DNA from: Oxyruncus cristatus
Lineage: Eukaryota > Chordata > Aves > Passeriformes > Cotingidae
Length of the DNA: 64,000 bases
NCBI GenBank assembly: GCA_013399855.1
Contig: VXAY01002317.1
Span: 3,229,888-3,293,887, forward strand
Reading direction: 5' to 3'
The number at the start of each line of letters is the position of its first letter. Position 1 is the stretch's first letter. The position numbers and the translations under genes were made by a program. The notes below the pieces were generated by a model, which was not told where the DNA came from, ran no database searches, and saw only the letters and a list, made by a program, of their open reading frames with translations. Below, piece after piece: positions 28,101 through 37,308 of this stretch.

Positions 28101-31100
28101 TTTTAAAACAAGCAGCTAAACGAAATAACAGTGGATTCCACAGTCTTGCTGACTCTGCTCCTTTGGGCTTTGATGGTGTCTTCATACAAACATATGTTTG
28201 GGCCACTTCTAGGTCACAGTTCTTTAGCTGTGAAGCTCACAATATGAGGAAAGGATGCCAGGCCCCATGAACACTTTTACCACAGAATAATCAGTTTTGA
28301 ACAACTGATTCATATCATCTAGTCAGTTTGTCCTACTATTATTTTAAAAGTAACAGAAAACAGGATGAGAGGCCAGCTGACGTGTGAGGATGCTAAAAGA
28401 AACGGGACCTGGGAGCACACTGTGCCTGGAGGGCAAAGGCTGTAAGAAAACACCAGGAGTGGAGGAATTAGCAAGACATGTCTACACGAGGTCAGAGCCA
28501 CCACCACTAGGGCATTCTGGACTTAAAAACTGAACCACCTTGGTACATATTACTATGCTGGGCTAAATCCAGATGTTTTTGCCCTAAAGCTTTTCTGTCA
28601 GCAGTCAGAACCTGGCATAAGATTATCTGCTAGACTGCAGCAGGTGTGAGGGGCACGGACACCAACAGCTGTATTTCAGCAGCCCTTTGGATAAGCTTCT
28701 TTGCTCTTCCGCCTCAGATGCAAATCTTTCACTGCTGAGTTGAGAACAGTGAAAGCTACTTCTTCACCACTGCCCCAACAAACGAAAAATTTGCATTTCT
28801 GACTGCACACCACATACAGGTTACCACAAGGCCTATTTTTATAAAATTCAGATCTAGTCGTGACGTTCACAGTGACACAGAAATATGTAGGCTGTGCTCC
28901 CCTGTGAGCAGACAGCGCTGGTGAAGTGCCATTCTAGGTCCTCATCTGGGACAAGGACATCTCAGCCATTCAACACCCAAAACGTTCAGGTTCAGAATTT
29001 TCTTACACACTTATGAAAAGGCAGAAAATTTAAAGTCAGGATTTTTTTTTTTCTTAAATTACTATTTTTCACACTAGAGGGATGCCTAAGTCCAACAGTC
29101 CTTTGGTGATCAAGAGAAACTCAAAACCAGAAAAAGTTTCCCTTTTCCTGAGGATAAGCTGAAACCTATGCCTCAAAACTATCCTGCTTCAGCTCATCAC
29201 CCTGGGGTTGGATGACATCTGATGAACTACAGAACACTCAAACCAACCTCCAGCCTAGGTCTGTTTTGGGCAAGGCATGCTACCTTACACACTTCAGTAA
29301 AAGTGAACAGGATTTTTTTTTTGGTGGGTTTTTTTGTGTGTTTTTTTTTTTTTTGTCTGTGGGGGGTTTTTTTAATTGGTTTTGTGTTTTGTTTTGTGGT
29401 TTTTTTTTTTGTTTTGTTTTTGCTTAGCACACAACAGACTTAGAAGTATAAGAAATTCAGTCAAGAAAGAGGTCATAGAGCCAAGCAAACTAACCTTTTA
29501 TAGAAAGAGCAAAGCAAACATCTACCTTTCATTTTCAAGACAGGACTGAGTGACTGCTTAATATACCACAGAAAATGTTTTTTTAAGCACCAAATAGTTT
29601 TTTTGTTTGGCTGCACTAGATTTGCAGCTTCACTGAATTTTCAGCTTTCCTTGGATTTGGATGGCTGCTTTTCCTATATTCTTAAGCATATGGACCACGG
29701 TTCTCATCTCAACTTGTTAGCATATATGTGCACTGAGACGGCAGATTTACGCATTAACCAACCCTAAAACCATCGATGAATCAACTTGCCTTTGTCTACT
29801 TGAGGTCCACTTGCATTCAAATCTGCAACCACACAAACAACTGCTAGGTACTGTCCCCCCTCTCTACTGCACTAAGCCAGAATTAACCACAATACTGCAC
29901 TGCAGGAAATTCAGATATTGCATGTACTGAGTGTCCAGTTGTCCTAGCCCCCAGCAGGCTAAACAGAATTGCTCATTCACTCTCCTCTCCAGACCATCTT
30001 GAATGAAGTTCAAAACACATGACAACACATTAAAACCAAAACAACCTTTTGCCAACTCAGATTCCTTGCCAGAATCTTCCAGAACACTTTCCCAATCCTG
30101 CTTTGGACCATCTGCCTGGAAGGTTTCTTTGCTTCTTTTTCTTTAATTACTCTGAACTAACACTTTCAGTGCTTACAGTAGTCCACACAAAGGCAGTCCT
30201 TTGAGTGCCCATGAGCTTGCTCAGCTTTAATCGCCTCCATCAAGGGATCTCTAGAAAGATCCTACCTCAGCTCTGGTATGCCCAGTCTATGAGTCATGGT
30301 AGCAGGTGGTCCCCACCATTAAAGCCATGAATGACCACTGAAACTGTATCCTGCACTGCTTTTAATCTGTCAACTGTCTTTCCCCTCTTTACGCCAAGTT
30401 TCTTTCTTCTCTTCAAGTATACTAGTATTTCTGTAGAGAGATGAGTTTCCCTACTGGCAGTTAAGCACTGTCTAAAATCAGTTATATATTAGCCTGAACT
30501 TTATACTGTGAGTTGTGAAATGAAAAGGCTTATAAACATGTGCACTGAGTAGCTATAATCTCATTAAAGAGAGACGATTACTCAACCCCTGTCTGCAGGA
30601 ACATACATTTGAAGGTGGACTCAGAGTAAAAGAAGAATATGAACTGATCCAGAGAATGATGTCTTTGATCTGAAATCCAGCTCCTAGAGTAACAGATACA
30701 GCTTGATGGCTTTTCTCTTGCTGGCTGAGACTTTGAAGTGTTACATGTACTGCTAGGAATTAATTTGTTTCATCGTTCAGAAATGCTCAGTAGAAACTGG
30801 AACAGCAGTGCCTACTTAGCAAGCACTCCTGTTTACTAGATGGGAGCTTGCTGATAGATGGAAAATTGTTCAATCTCTGTTGCCAGGTTGTTGTAACACT
30901 AGGAACTTAAGTCTCAGGCAGGGAACTGTGAGAGGTCTTATGTCACAGAGAAGTCAACCTCACTTGAATGTAGTCTCACACTAAATGCTTGCACCCTTGC
31001 TATACTATAAAACAGCTGAGACAGATTTCAGGTAAGTAACATAAAATACTCTCACCCTTCTTCCCTCACACATATTCCAGATATTATATATTGTATACAG

Positions 31101-34100
31101 GTCAGGAGCTGTAACTCCTTTCAGCTCCTCATCCATAGTGCACGTTGGTAACATAGAAAACAAAGCTCACAGTAGCAAACCAGAAGCTACAAGGAAGTCA
31201 GTTATTACTTGTGCTCATTTGCATATCCATAGCTAGTGGCTCATTTAGTAGTGGGAATGTCTGGGTCTTACTGTCCATTAAGTTTTGCCTACATGTCAAT
31301 TATACAGGCTTTGTTCAAATAAGCGGTGGTAGTCCAAGCAAAAACTAAGTCTGTACCTCCGTAAAAAGTTGACAATCTTTAAAAATGTGTTTCAGACTTT
31401 GAGAATGCCAGTATTTCCAAAACTGAAAAATTAATACCACCACTCTTTGCCACCAGTAGCCAGCTGCAGTCAGAAACTGCTGTGCTGCAAGCACTGTGAT
31501 CAGCGGTGCAAAGTCCAACAGCAGCTGACCACCAGCAGCATCCCTTGGGGATCAATACCAGTCTTTACTGAGGCAGGCCTTCACTAATGACAGCAAAAAA
31601 AACCTCTTTGCTAATGACACCAAATAAAAGGAACCTCAACAAGCTTGGTGTCCTCTGCAAATGTGGGGTGGCCATGGCAAAAAACAGGGCTGCAGTTAGA
31701 GAAAGGGACGGAGAAATGGGTTGACAAGGACCTACCTTATGAAGTCAACATCGTCAAGAACAAACCCATGGGGGGATATAGCCCCATGCAGCAGGAAAGG
31801 CTGAATGGAAAACAGCTTTCCAGAACAGCGGCTCTGGTGGGGAAAAAGCTGGTGGTGAGCCAGCAGCGTGCCCTTGTAGTTGAGGCAGCCAACTGCATCT
31901 GGGGCTGCAGCAGCAAGGCTGGAGGGGTGCAATTTTCCCCCTGTACCAGGCACCCATGCGGAGGTACTTGCTTTAGCTTTCTGTCCTTGGTTTCAAGGCC
32001 AGCAAAGCCCATTAGAGGTGGTGAGGGCCCTGGAGCATGTAACATGCAGAGGCTCCCATTGCCAATGAATCTTAAGAGTATCTCAAGTTGGAACAGACCA
32101 ATGAGTTCTCATGATAAATAACAAATTAACCAAGAATATTCTGAAAAATTAAAGCAAAGAGACACTCTGCAGGGACATTTTAGGCTTGTGTCTTGTTAAT
32201 AAGGTGTTGGTATTAGGAGATGGATAGCTCATATATTTTGGAATATTGAGGTTCAACCAATGAACTGATAAATCAATTATGAATCCTCCCAATGCTGCCC
32301 AGATGCTGTTTGAACTCTGGCAGGTTTGGTGCCATGACTACTTCCCTGGGGAGCCTGTTCCAGTGAGTGACCAAACTCTCTGTGAAGAACCTTTTCCTAA
32401 AGTCCAGTATGAAATTCCTGTGGCACAGCTTCATTCCATTTCCTCGTGTTCTCTCACTGGTTGCCAGACAGAGGAGATAAGCACCTCCTCATGCGCTGCC
32501 CCCCTTAAGGAAGTTTTAGGCTGTGATGAGGTCTCCCCAGACTTCTCTAAGCTGAACAAGCCAAGTGACCTCAGCTGCTTCTCCTAAATCTTACGGTTGA
32601 GACCTTCCACCATCTTGGTTGCCCTCCTCCACACACAGTCTAATAGTCTGACGTCCTTATACCGAGGCACCCAAAACTGCACCTAGTACTCAAGGTATGA
32701 CTGCACCAGTGTAGAGTATTGTAGAGTGGGACAATGACAATTCCTGCCTATTGCTGGACAGTGGAGATTATCTGCCATCTTTGCTGCTAACTATGGAACC
32801 ACTACTATATTTGGCATTTAAAACAACATTCAAGTTCACTGTAAAACTTGTCCTCTCATTCCCCAAAACATAACTAAGCAGAAAAAATTAAACTCAAATG
32901 CCATGTAGGGCTGGTAATGGCAATAACCACAAATTTAAAGTATAAGAGCCAGGGAGATGAGAGTAATAGATGCCAAAACACATCTTATTACAAAAAACTC
33001 ACTGGACACTTAGCAGCACTATGTTCCAGCTGCTGAAGAAGCCAGCTCCTCAAATTCCAGGTAATACCATATTTATAATTCAAATTTCCTTGCTTGAAAT
33101 AGGTGGATTAATTTTGACCATGCAGGTAAGAGAAGTTATTCCACAGATACTGTTTTATCACCTTAGCTACAGGCCTTGGAAACTTTACATGGGGAATACG
33201 GAAATGCCCGCGCTTAGAAAGCATTTGGATCTGTAACAGAAACTCCTACCGCATGGAAACAGTACAGTGAAAGCTTCTACCTGTACCATCACTCAGCTGA
33301 CACCATAAAATGCCATTTCTTAAAATCAGTACTGAATTTAATCAGATTTTCAAGTCATTTTATCTAATTAGATTTTTTCAAGCCACAGCTGTTTTTCATG
33401 CAGTAATCAAAATCAACACTTGACCCAAATTTTATAACATAAAATCAATACAAACACACACAGATGCTTCCAGGCCATTATCACATACTCGCACCACTCC
33501 CCCACTACATTAAGTGGGGAAAGGAGATAAGAGAGCACTGGAGTGTTGTCATTCGTTAATTCATCATTAACTAGGGCGTGTGAGTGCTTCAATCTACACA
33601 GATGGCCGAAGTGCCCCAGAACCATAAAGACAGCAAAAGCTTCCTGCAGAGAAAGTCTGTTCCACCTGTCCAAGGACCGTAATGCATTTTGTCAGGAGAC
33701 TCGACTAAAAACCCTCACCAAAGAAGGTGATACTAATGGACACTCCTTTCTCGACTCTTTTTTAGGGGGGGAAGGCCACACTGCCTGCTACAGGTACTAA
33801 CTCTTCCACTCCAGAGGGAAACCGATCAGATCTGTCACGAAAGTGAATTTCTGGTGGTGTTCTCCTTCCAACAAAGAGGGAGCCAAGCAACTAAGAAAAA
33901 GCTCAAACATGAAAGACATATCTACTCTTTCAAGCCGCTTACTGAACGTGAGGCGCGGCCCGCTATCCAAATAAGACATTTTGACTAAACCCACAAGACC
34001 ACCGCAGCACAGGGCGCGCGTGTGTTTCTGCACCGAGCACACACGCCACCGTTTCTCTTTCCTACTTCCAGCAGGAAGGAAAAGCGGCCGAGTCGGGAGC

Positions 34101-34825
34101 GGCGGTATGTGAAAAATCGCAGACTCACTGATACCTGGGGCTGCGCCGGCAGCGGCGAGAAGCGCGGGGGTGCCCGGGGCCGAGAGCGCTCCCGGCCCCA
34201 TGGGGGGTCACGGCTGCGGGCTGGGGTCGCGGTCCCGCCGCTTTCGCCACCGAAGCGTGACCCGCCCGCCTCGTGCCGGAGGCGCTACGGAGACAGCCTC
34301 TAAGCGCCAACCACCGCTGCTACAAACACAGTTCCAGCTGAAATCTCCATCCTCGGCTCGACCGGACTCACCGGCCGCCCCTCCCCGCCGCCTCGCCCCG
34401 CGGCTCCGGCGGATTCAAGCCACGTTTCGCGAGCGACGCCGGCTCGCCGCGGGAGACCCCCGTGCCGGGCCGCCGGGAGCGTCCAGAACTGTCTCCCGGC
34501 TGCTGCAGCGGGACAGGCAGGGCTTCGCTCCAGGCCGAGGGGCACCGTTTCCCCGCGCCGCACCGCTCGGGGCAGGCCGGGGCTACGGGTGAGCGGCGGC
34601 ACGGGCAGGGGCTCTCCGTGCCTCCGCAGCGGGTGGGCAGCGCCCCGCGCCCCCCGGGCCGCTCACCTGCTGCTGGATCTTCCCATCCTCAGTGACCACC
34701 CAGTGGGTGGTGGCAGCGGCGGGCCGCGTCCCCGAGGCCAGCAGCGAGCACAGGCCCAGGGCCCAGCCGGAGAAGACCCACGCCCGCCCTAACCCACCCC
34801 GCCCGGACGCTCCAGCCGCCGCCAT
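6918..34825 (-). CDS. TTC17: TTC17, tetratricopeptide repeat protein 17 (5' 16 exons; 3' end outside window)
   Basis: Sixteen coding exons join in phase: 34825-34667, 20803-20714, 19289-19120, 18135-18024, 16945-16814, 16118-16009, 15733-15589, 15200-15061, 14821-14661, 14341-14229, 13308-13168, 12766-12651, 12418-12244, 11708-11631, 9452-9228 and 7104-6918. They encode about 751 residues of a protein of about 1,140 in human. The order is a hydrophobic N-terminal signal-like segment (residues 13-38), a conserved N-terminal region (40-220), a TPR cluster (about 222-340), a Gln/Lys-rich coiled coil (about 340-400), a variable linker (445-530) and a second TPR cluster (about 615-725). The family is known as a TPR scaffold that acts with CATIP in actin polymerisation and primary ciliogenesis. 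All introns are GT-AG except intron 12, which is GC-AG. The start at 34825 is chosen because the hydrophobic segment follows directly and the human protein also begins MAA; an in-frame ATG lies 57 bases upstream. The C-terminal TPRs would be on exons beyond position 1. Confidence 0.97.
7105..9227 (-). other. TTC17: TTC17 intron 15
   Basis: A 2.1 kb AT-rich intron bounded by GTAAGAT at exon 15 and TTTACAG at exon 16. Nothing else recognised. Confidence 0.85.
9228..9452 (-). CDS. TTC17: TTC17 exon 15 (second TPR cluster)
   Basis: Seventy-five codons, acceptor CTTTAG|CCA and donor GAG|GTAAGA. It encodes [20 protein letters not shown] and [20 protein letters not shown], two TPRs (residues 615-689). 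Confidence 0.96.
9453..11630 (-). other. TTC17: TTC17 intron 14, with G-rich tract
   Basis: A 2.2 kb intron. It contains a short alternating AT stretch near 10990-11010 and a purine-rich, G-run tract at 11240-11330. No coding or RNA features recognised. Confidence 0.8.
11242..11278 (+). other. Putative G-quadruplex motif
   Basis: Five runs of three or more G occur at 11242-44, 11251-55, 11262-64, 11269-71 and 11274-78, with loops of 6, 6, 4 and 2 bases. This satisfies the G3+N1-7 pattern on the plus strand, which is the template strand for TTC17. Confidence 0.6.
11631..11708 (-). CDS. TTC17: TTC17 exon 14
   Basis: Twenty-six codons, acceptor TTTCAG|GTT and donor AAG|GTATGT. It encodes [20 protein letters not shown] then DHAMKK. 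The exon is too short to show as a free-standing ORF but it is in phase and preserves the SRINN core. Confidence 0.93.
12244..12418 (-). CDS. TTC17: TTC17 exon 13
   Basis: A 175-base exon, acceptor TGCTAG|GAT and donor ACAA|GTAAGA. It encodes [20 protein letters not shown] through [14 protein letters not shown]. It is diverged at the start, with a conserved MPDD.AR end (residues 531-588). Confidence 0.94.
12651..12766 (-). CDS. TTC17: TTC17 exon 12 (GC donor)
   Basis: A 116-base exon, acceptor CCTTAG|GAC, encoding [13 protein letters not shown] through [12 protein letters not shown]. The exon ends TTCAG|GCAAGT, so the following intron uses a GC donor. Splicing there restores AG+G = Arg and the expected R-I-H reading into exon 13. 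Confidence 0.94.
13168..13308 (-). CDS. TTC17: TTC17 exon 11 (variable Ser-rich linker)
   Basis: Forty-seven codons, acceptor TTCTAG|TTT and donor AGA|GTGAGT. It encodes [10 protein letters not shown] then a Ser/Asn/Val-rich stretch that diverges strongly from the mammalian sequence as recalled. The donor has A rather than G at the last exon base. Confidence 0.92.
14229..14341 (-). CDS. TTC17: TTC17 exon 10
   Basis: A 113-base exon, acceptor CTGCAG|GGA and donor CAG|GTTTGT. It completes a Gly codon and encodes NHQICRL...[24 protein letters not shown], a conserved linker with Cys and His residues (407-444). Confidence 0.95.
14661..14821 (-). CDS. TTC17: TTC17 exon 9 (coiled coil)
   Basis: A 161-base exon, acceptor TTCAAG|ATC and donor CTAG|GTACAA. 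It encodes [20 protein letters not shown] then [20 protein letters not shown]. The heptad-like spacing of Leu/Ile with Gln, Lys and Glu suggests a coiled coil (residues 354-406). Confidence 0.95.
15061..15200 (-). CDS. TTC17: TTC17 exon 8 (end of TPR 3, start of coiled coil)
   Basis: A 140-base exon, acceptor CTTCAG|ATG and donor CATAG|GTAACT. It encodes [23 protein letters not shown], completing a TPR, then a charged Gln/Lys/Glu-rich helix ([12 protein letters not shown]) that continues in exon 9. Confidence 0.95.
15589..15733 (-). CDS. TTC17: TTC17 exon 7 (TPR 2 and start of TPR 3)
   Basis: A 145-base exon, acceptor TTTTAG|GCA and donor CGCA|GTAAGT. It encodes [20 protein letters not shown] then [15 protein letters not shown]. 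The N.A..LHRA....DA pattern is the TPR signature (residues 259-306). Confidence 0.96.
16009..16118 (-). CDS. TTC17: TTC17 exon 6 (TPR 1)
   Basis: A 110-base exon, acceptor CTGCAG|AAC and donor CAAG|GTAAGA. It encodes [19 protein letters not shown]...[10 protein letters not shown], a TPR-like helical pair with the W..LYN..SFYW pattern, ending in a split Arg codon. Confidence 0.95.
16814..16945 (-). CDS. TTC17: TTC17 exon 5
   Basis: Forty-four codons, acceptor TTTTAG|GGT and donor AAG|GTATGA. It encodes [20 protein letters not shown] through [10 protein letters not shown], the segment just before the first TPR (residues 178-221). No ATG-initiated ORF is needed because the exon is open and in phase. 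Confidence 0.94.
18024..18135 (-). CDS. TTC17: TTC17 exon 4
   Basis: A 112-base exon, acceptor CTTTAG|CCC and donor CGG|GTAAGT. It completes an Arg codon and encodes [14 protein letters not shown] through [12 protein letters not shown] (residues 141-177). Confidence 0.95.
19120..19289 (-). CDS. TTC17: TTC17 exon 3
   Basis: A 170-base exon, acceptor CTACAG|AAACAG and donor TCCG|GTAATA, ending with two bases of an Arg codon. It encodes [19 protein letters not shown] through [14 protein letters not shown], an acidic conserved stretch (residues 84-140). Confidence 0.95.
20714..20803 (-). CDS. TTC17: TTC17 exon 2
   Basis: Thirty codons, acceptor TTGCAG|GTG and donor GAG|GTAAAC, phase 0 on both sides. 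It encodes VDSPMNL...[12 protein letters not shown]...YLKELE, nearly identical to the mammalian protein as recalled. It follows a 13.9 kb intron 1. Confidence 0.95.
23549..24553 (+). mobile_element. Solo LTR, ERVL type (TguLTR5-like)
   Basis: A block of about 1 kb begins TGTACTGGGTTTGCATGG and ends TGCCACA. It is flanked by GTAGC at 23544-23548 and GTAGT at 24554-24558, a probable 5-base target duplication with one mismatch. Internally there are several diverged copies of a CCCTGCAGCC-containing unit and a late AATAAA (about 24431), followed by an R/U5-like AATTTCCCCAAGTCGAG stretch. This matches the avian ERVL-type LTR family as I recall it; the family name is from memory. No internal proviral sequence flanks it, so it is a solo LTR. 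The 236-residue minus-strand ORF inside it is not a gene. Confidence 0.8.
29310..29425. repeat. T/G-rich low-complexity tract
   Basis: About 115 bases are almost wholly T and G on the plus strand, with T runs up to 15. The short ORFs of Phe/Lys repeats across it are artefacts. Confidence 0.9.
31490..32055 (+). mobile_element. CR1 LINE fragment (end of RT region)
   Basis: Diverged CR1 ORF2 sequence in plus orientation. It resembles, in order, the CR1 segments CCTTGGGGATCAATACCAGT (PQGSxLGP region), the AAGTCAACA...AACAAACCCATG stretch, GAGCCAGCAGCGTGCCCTTG and GGGCCCTGGAGCATGT. The reading frame is broken. Confidence 0.75.
32285..32745 (-). mobile_element. CR1 LINE 3' fragment
   Basis: Plus-strand text such as CTGGGGAGCCTGTTCCAGTG, CTTTTCCTAAAGTCCAG and CCAAAACTGCACCTAGTACT is the reverse complement of CR1 3' sequence. 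A CR1-like 3' start near 32068 may belong to it, with unrelated or very diverged sequence between. Confidence 0.8.
34667..34825 (-). CDS. TTC17: TTC17 exon 1 (start codon, signal-like segment)
   Basis: The exon has 53 codons, starts at ATG 34825 and ends CAG|GTGAGC. It has an Arg/Gly/Ala-rich start, a hydrophobic run of Trp, Leu and Ala (residues about 15-31), then the conserved [16 protein letters not shown] end. The hydrophobic run looks like a cleavable signal peptide with Ala-rich residues before TTHWVV. An in-frame ATG at 34882 would add 19 residues. Confidence 0.93.
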
Positions 34826-34829
34826 CTTC
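34818..34829 (-). promoter_or_regulatory. YY1-like element over the TTC17 start codon
   Basis: The minus strand reads GAAGATGGCGGC, a second YY1 consensus match 57 bases from the first. Its ATG is the chosen TTC17 start (34825). Confidence 0.65.
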
Positions 34830-34874
34830 CCCAATCCCGGCCTGCTCGCACCCCACGGAACCGGAACGGCCGCC

Positions 34875-34886
34875 GCCGCCATTTTG
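34875..34886 (-). promoter_or_regulatory. YY1-like element over the upstream in-frame ATG
   Basis: The minus strand reads CAAAATGGCGGC, a match to the YY1 consensus AAnATGGCGGC, with its ATG (34882) in frame with TTC17. Such elements are known just downstream of transcription starts in CpG-island promoters. Confidence 0.65.
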
Positions 34887-35239
34887 GGAGCGGGCGGTGC
34901 CTCGTGCTGCGGGGCGGTGCGGCCGCGCCGGGTGGACGGGGCAGGGCCGGGCCCGGGGCGTTCCTTCGGGCAGCACCAGAAGCCCTGAGCCGAGCAGCCC
35001 CTAACCCTACGGTAGCACCCGGGCGGAGACACAGGAGTGGGGGCGTGGCGGGGGCTCCGCGTAGGGACTTCCCCCTCGGGGGAGCTGGATCTCGCCTTTT
35101 CAGAGCTGTGGCAGCCGCCGGTAACGGTGGAGCCGCCGCTCGGAGCTCCAGGCCGGCGCTAAGTGCCAACAAGCGGCGTGTGGCGCCGCGCTGAACGCTG
35201 GAATTTAAAGAACGTAATTTCTGTCTGGTGCACACTGGG

Positions 35240-36117
35240 ACATTCGCTACGACAGCTCAGGGAAACGACTGTATGCCCAGCGCAAACCAAACTGTACCTG
35301 CAGCTATTCACAGGTTTTTATCCGCAGCCCCCATAGGCGCTGGGTGAAGGGAGGTCAGAAAGACACACTGCTCCCTTCTAATGCTTTTCAGTTACACAGA
35401 ACCATGAACTTTTCCCATTGCAGTTAACAGTAAATACCAACCTAGGACTGAGAGCCTGTTTCCTAGTCCTGAGTGAGATCTGAAAGCTGCCACATTCAAA
35501 TTTTCTTCTATTCGACCTTTCTACAGTCCTGCTTCTTGGGGACACCAGACTTCCTGGAGCCTGTTAAACAGTAAAATTCGCCTGTAACTCAAAACCCATT
35601 ACGTAGAACCAAGTTTCCAGATGGTGTGTTTAAATTAATGCAAGGGATTCAGTTTCTATCAGTCTAGAGAAAATATCCGCACAAGTATGATAGTTCCTTA
35701 CCACTGCCAGAGTTTACACATCAGGCATATTACAGATTTCACAAAAAACCCCAGGCTGCCACTCCAAGCCAGCCTTGCTCTATCATAATATACCAATGAA
35801 TTGGATCACACTGTCAACATCTAGAAGGTTGGATAAGACAACGAATGACTCCTTTTCACCTGATTTCCAAATAAGATACATGACATGCAGCTTTTGATGA
35901 ATATTTGAATTCCTAGACAAAACTTTGCATTTAAAGGTGAATTACTTAAAAGTTGAAATAGCTAACACAGTCTTGCTCCACTCTATTCCTTAATGGCAAA
36001 AAGCTTTATACATCTATAGCAATCTAAGGAGTAAGGCAACTACAACCAAAAGGTACCACAGAAGCCTTTTACTAAGCCAACACAAAATGTTGCAGAGTAA
36101 CCGTGAAACAATGAGCC
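35240..36117. other. Intergenic spacer between TTC17 promoter and API5 3' end
   Basis: Just under 0.9 kb of AT-rich sequence lies between the CpG island and the last likely API5 polyadenylation site. No coding, repeat or RNA feature recognised. Confidence 0.7.
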
Positions 36118-36137
36118 GAACAAAATTACAAAATGAA

Positions 36138-36143
36138 TTTATT
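36138..36143 (-). promoter_or_regulatory. API5 distal polyadenylation signal (candidate)
   Basis: AATAAA on the minus strand (TTTATT on plus), followed downstream by an AT-rich stretch. It is the last canonical signal before the TTC17 promoter region. Confidence 0.5.
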
Positions 36144-37270
36144 CCAAAGCTGTAAGGGAACATTTACAATTCAACAAGATGGTAAACAGGTGTTTCCACA
36201 AGAACTCACTGCATTAAAATTAGATATGAAACTGGGGAAAAATAATCTAACTACTGAGGCCACAAGAACTTTGCACATCACCTCTGAAATACAGGACTCA
36301 TGTAAAGAAAACTCACTCAAAATTCAGTGAGAAAATAAGCTGCTAGCACGTAGCTACTAGTCTAAATACAAGCTATGTTTAGGCTTTGAGATTACATTTT
36401 TAAATCCCCTCAAAACACCAATTATAGCCACAAGTGCAAAATGTCTTCTTTTTTCCTCCTTTTTTCCTCCAATGGAAGCTTATTACACATCTAGTGCCTA
36501 GTTTCAGAGTGACATTTTGGTCTCACAAATTTGTCCTTGAAAGCTTTTTGCCAAGTTTTATGGTTTTGGTGACAAATCAAATTTAGCAGCTGGCAGGTAA
36601 TCTGAAATACAAAGTCAGCTCACATGTCCTGGAATGTCAAAAGTTTGCTGCCTACTGTTCCAGAGTTAAGCAAAAATAGACTCCTAATTTAGCATCAACA
36701 ATGTCTCCCACTTTGATGTAGTTTCGGTATTTTGGCCATATGTAGTGATAAATATCAAAGCATGTTAATGAAAACACCTGAGTCAGGTTCACAAGCAAAT
36801 ACAAATGGAAGCAGAGTGGGGAGACATCAACTTCTGTGGATATCAAATGGCTGAACAAAAAAAAAAAAAAAGGCAGGATAAGAAGTATTATTCATTCTTC
36901 TAAAGCCTAAGGTATTTTACACCAACATGCCTCAGAACTCTTAAAATTCTTTTCCTCTGTCCCAACTTCTTCTTACTATATGCTAATTTCTTTACAATGT
37001 TGAATAACCTGAGAATTAAAAACTTTTGAGTGGTGAGAATAAAAAAAAAAGCATTGTGCTCTTACTTTGTATTTTCTGGGTGTACACCAGTAAATAAGAA
37101 TCCCAAGTTGCTATGGAAAAAAAATATCATGGAATTTTAAACTCTTCCACCTGAATGTGAACTACATAGCTGGAATTTTTCAATGTTACCCAAAATACAA
37201 TTTTATTTATATATTTTTAAATGCAACTATAGGTTAAAAAAACAACCAAAAAAACCCCCAAACAAAAAAT

Positions 37271-37272
<2 letters not shown>

Positions 37273-37302
<30 letters not shown>
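37273..37302. repeat. (AC)15 microsatellite
   Basis: An uninterrupted AC dinucleotide run, about 15 units, flanked by A-rich sequence. It is read as (GT)n in the API5 transcript sense. Confidence 0.97.

Positions 37303-37308
<6 letters not shown>

Larger units (their letters stand above)
20804..34666 (-). other. TTC17: TTC17 intron 1
   Basis: A 13.9 kb intron between exons 1 and 2. It holds a solo ERVL-type LTR (23549-24553), a T-rich low-complexity tract (29310-29425) and two CR1 pieces (31.5-32.75 kb). Nothing resembling a conserved exon or RNA gene was recognised in the rest. Confidence 0.85.
33930..35220. promoter_or_regulatory. CpG island at the TTC17 promoter
   Basis: About 1.3 kb is strongly GC- and CpG-rich, bounded by AT-rich DNA on both sides, and contains TTC17 exon 1. 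There is no obvious TATA box. The transcription start is inferred to lie between about 34.85 and 35.1 kb. Many short overlapping ORFs on both strands here are by-products of GC content. Confidence 0.85.

Noticed and set aside
29212..29443. Phe-rich and Lys-rich ORFs
   Set aside because: They are translations of a T/G low-complexity tract.
31645..32121. 158-residue plus-strand ORF
   Set aside because: It lies mostly within the diverged CR1 fragment and is not in the CR1 coding frame throughout.
34022..35235. Many overlapping ORFs of 60-150 residues on both strands
   Set aside because: They are an effect of high GC content in the TTC17 CpG island. Only the TTC17 exon 1 frame has conserved content.
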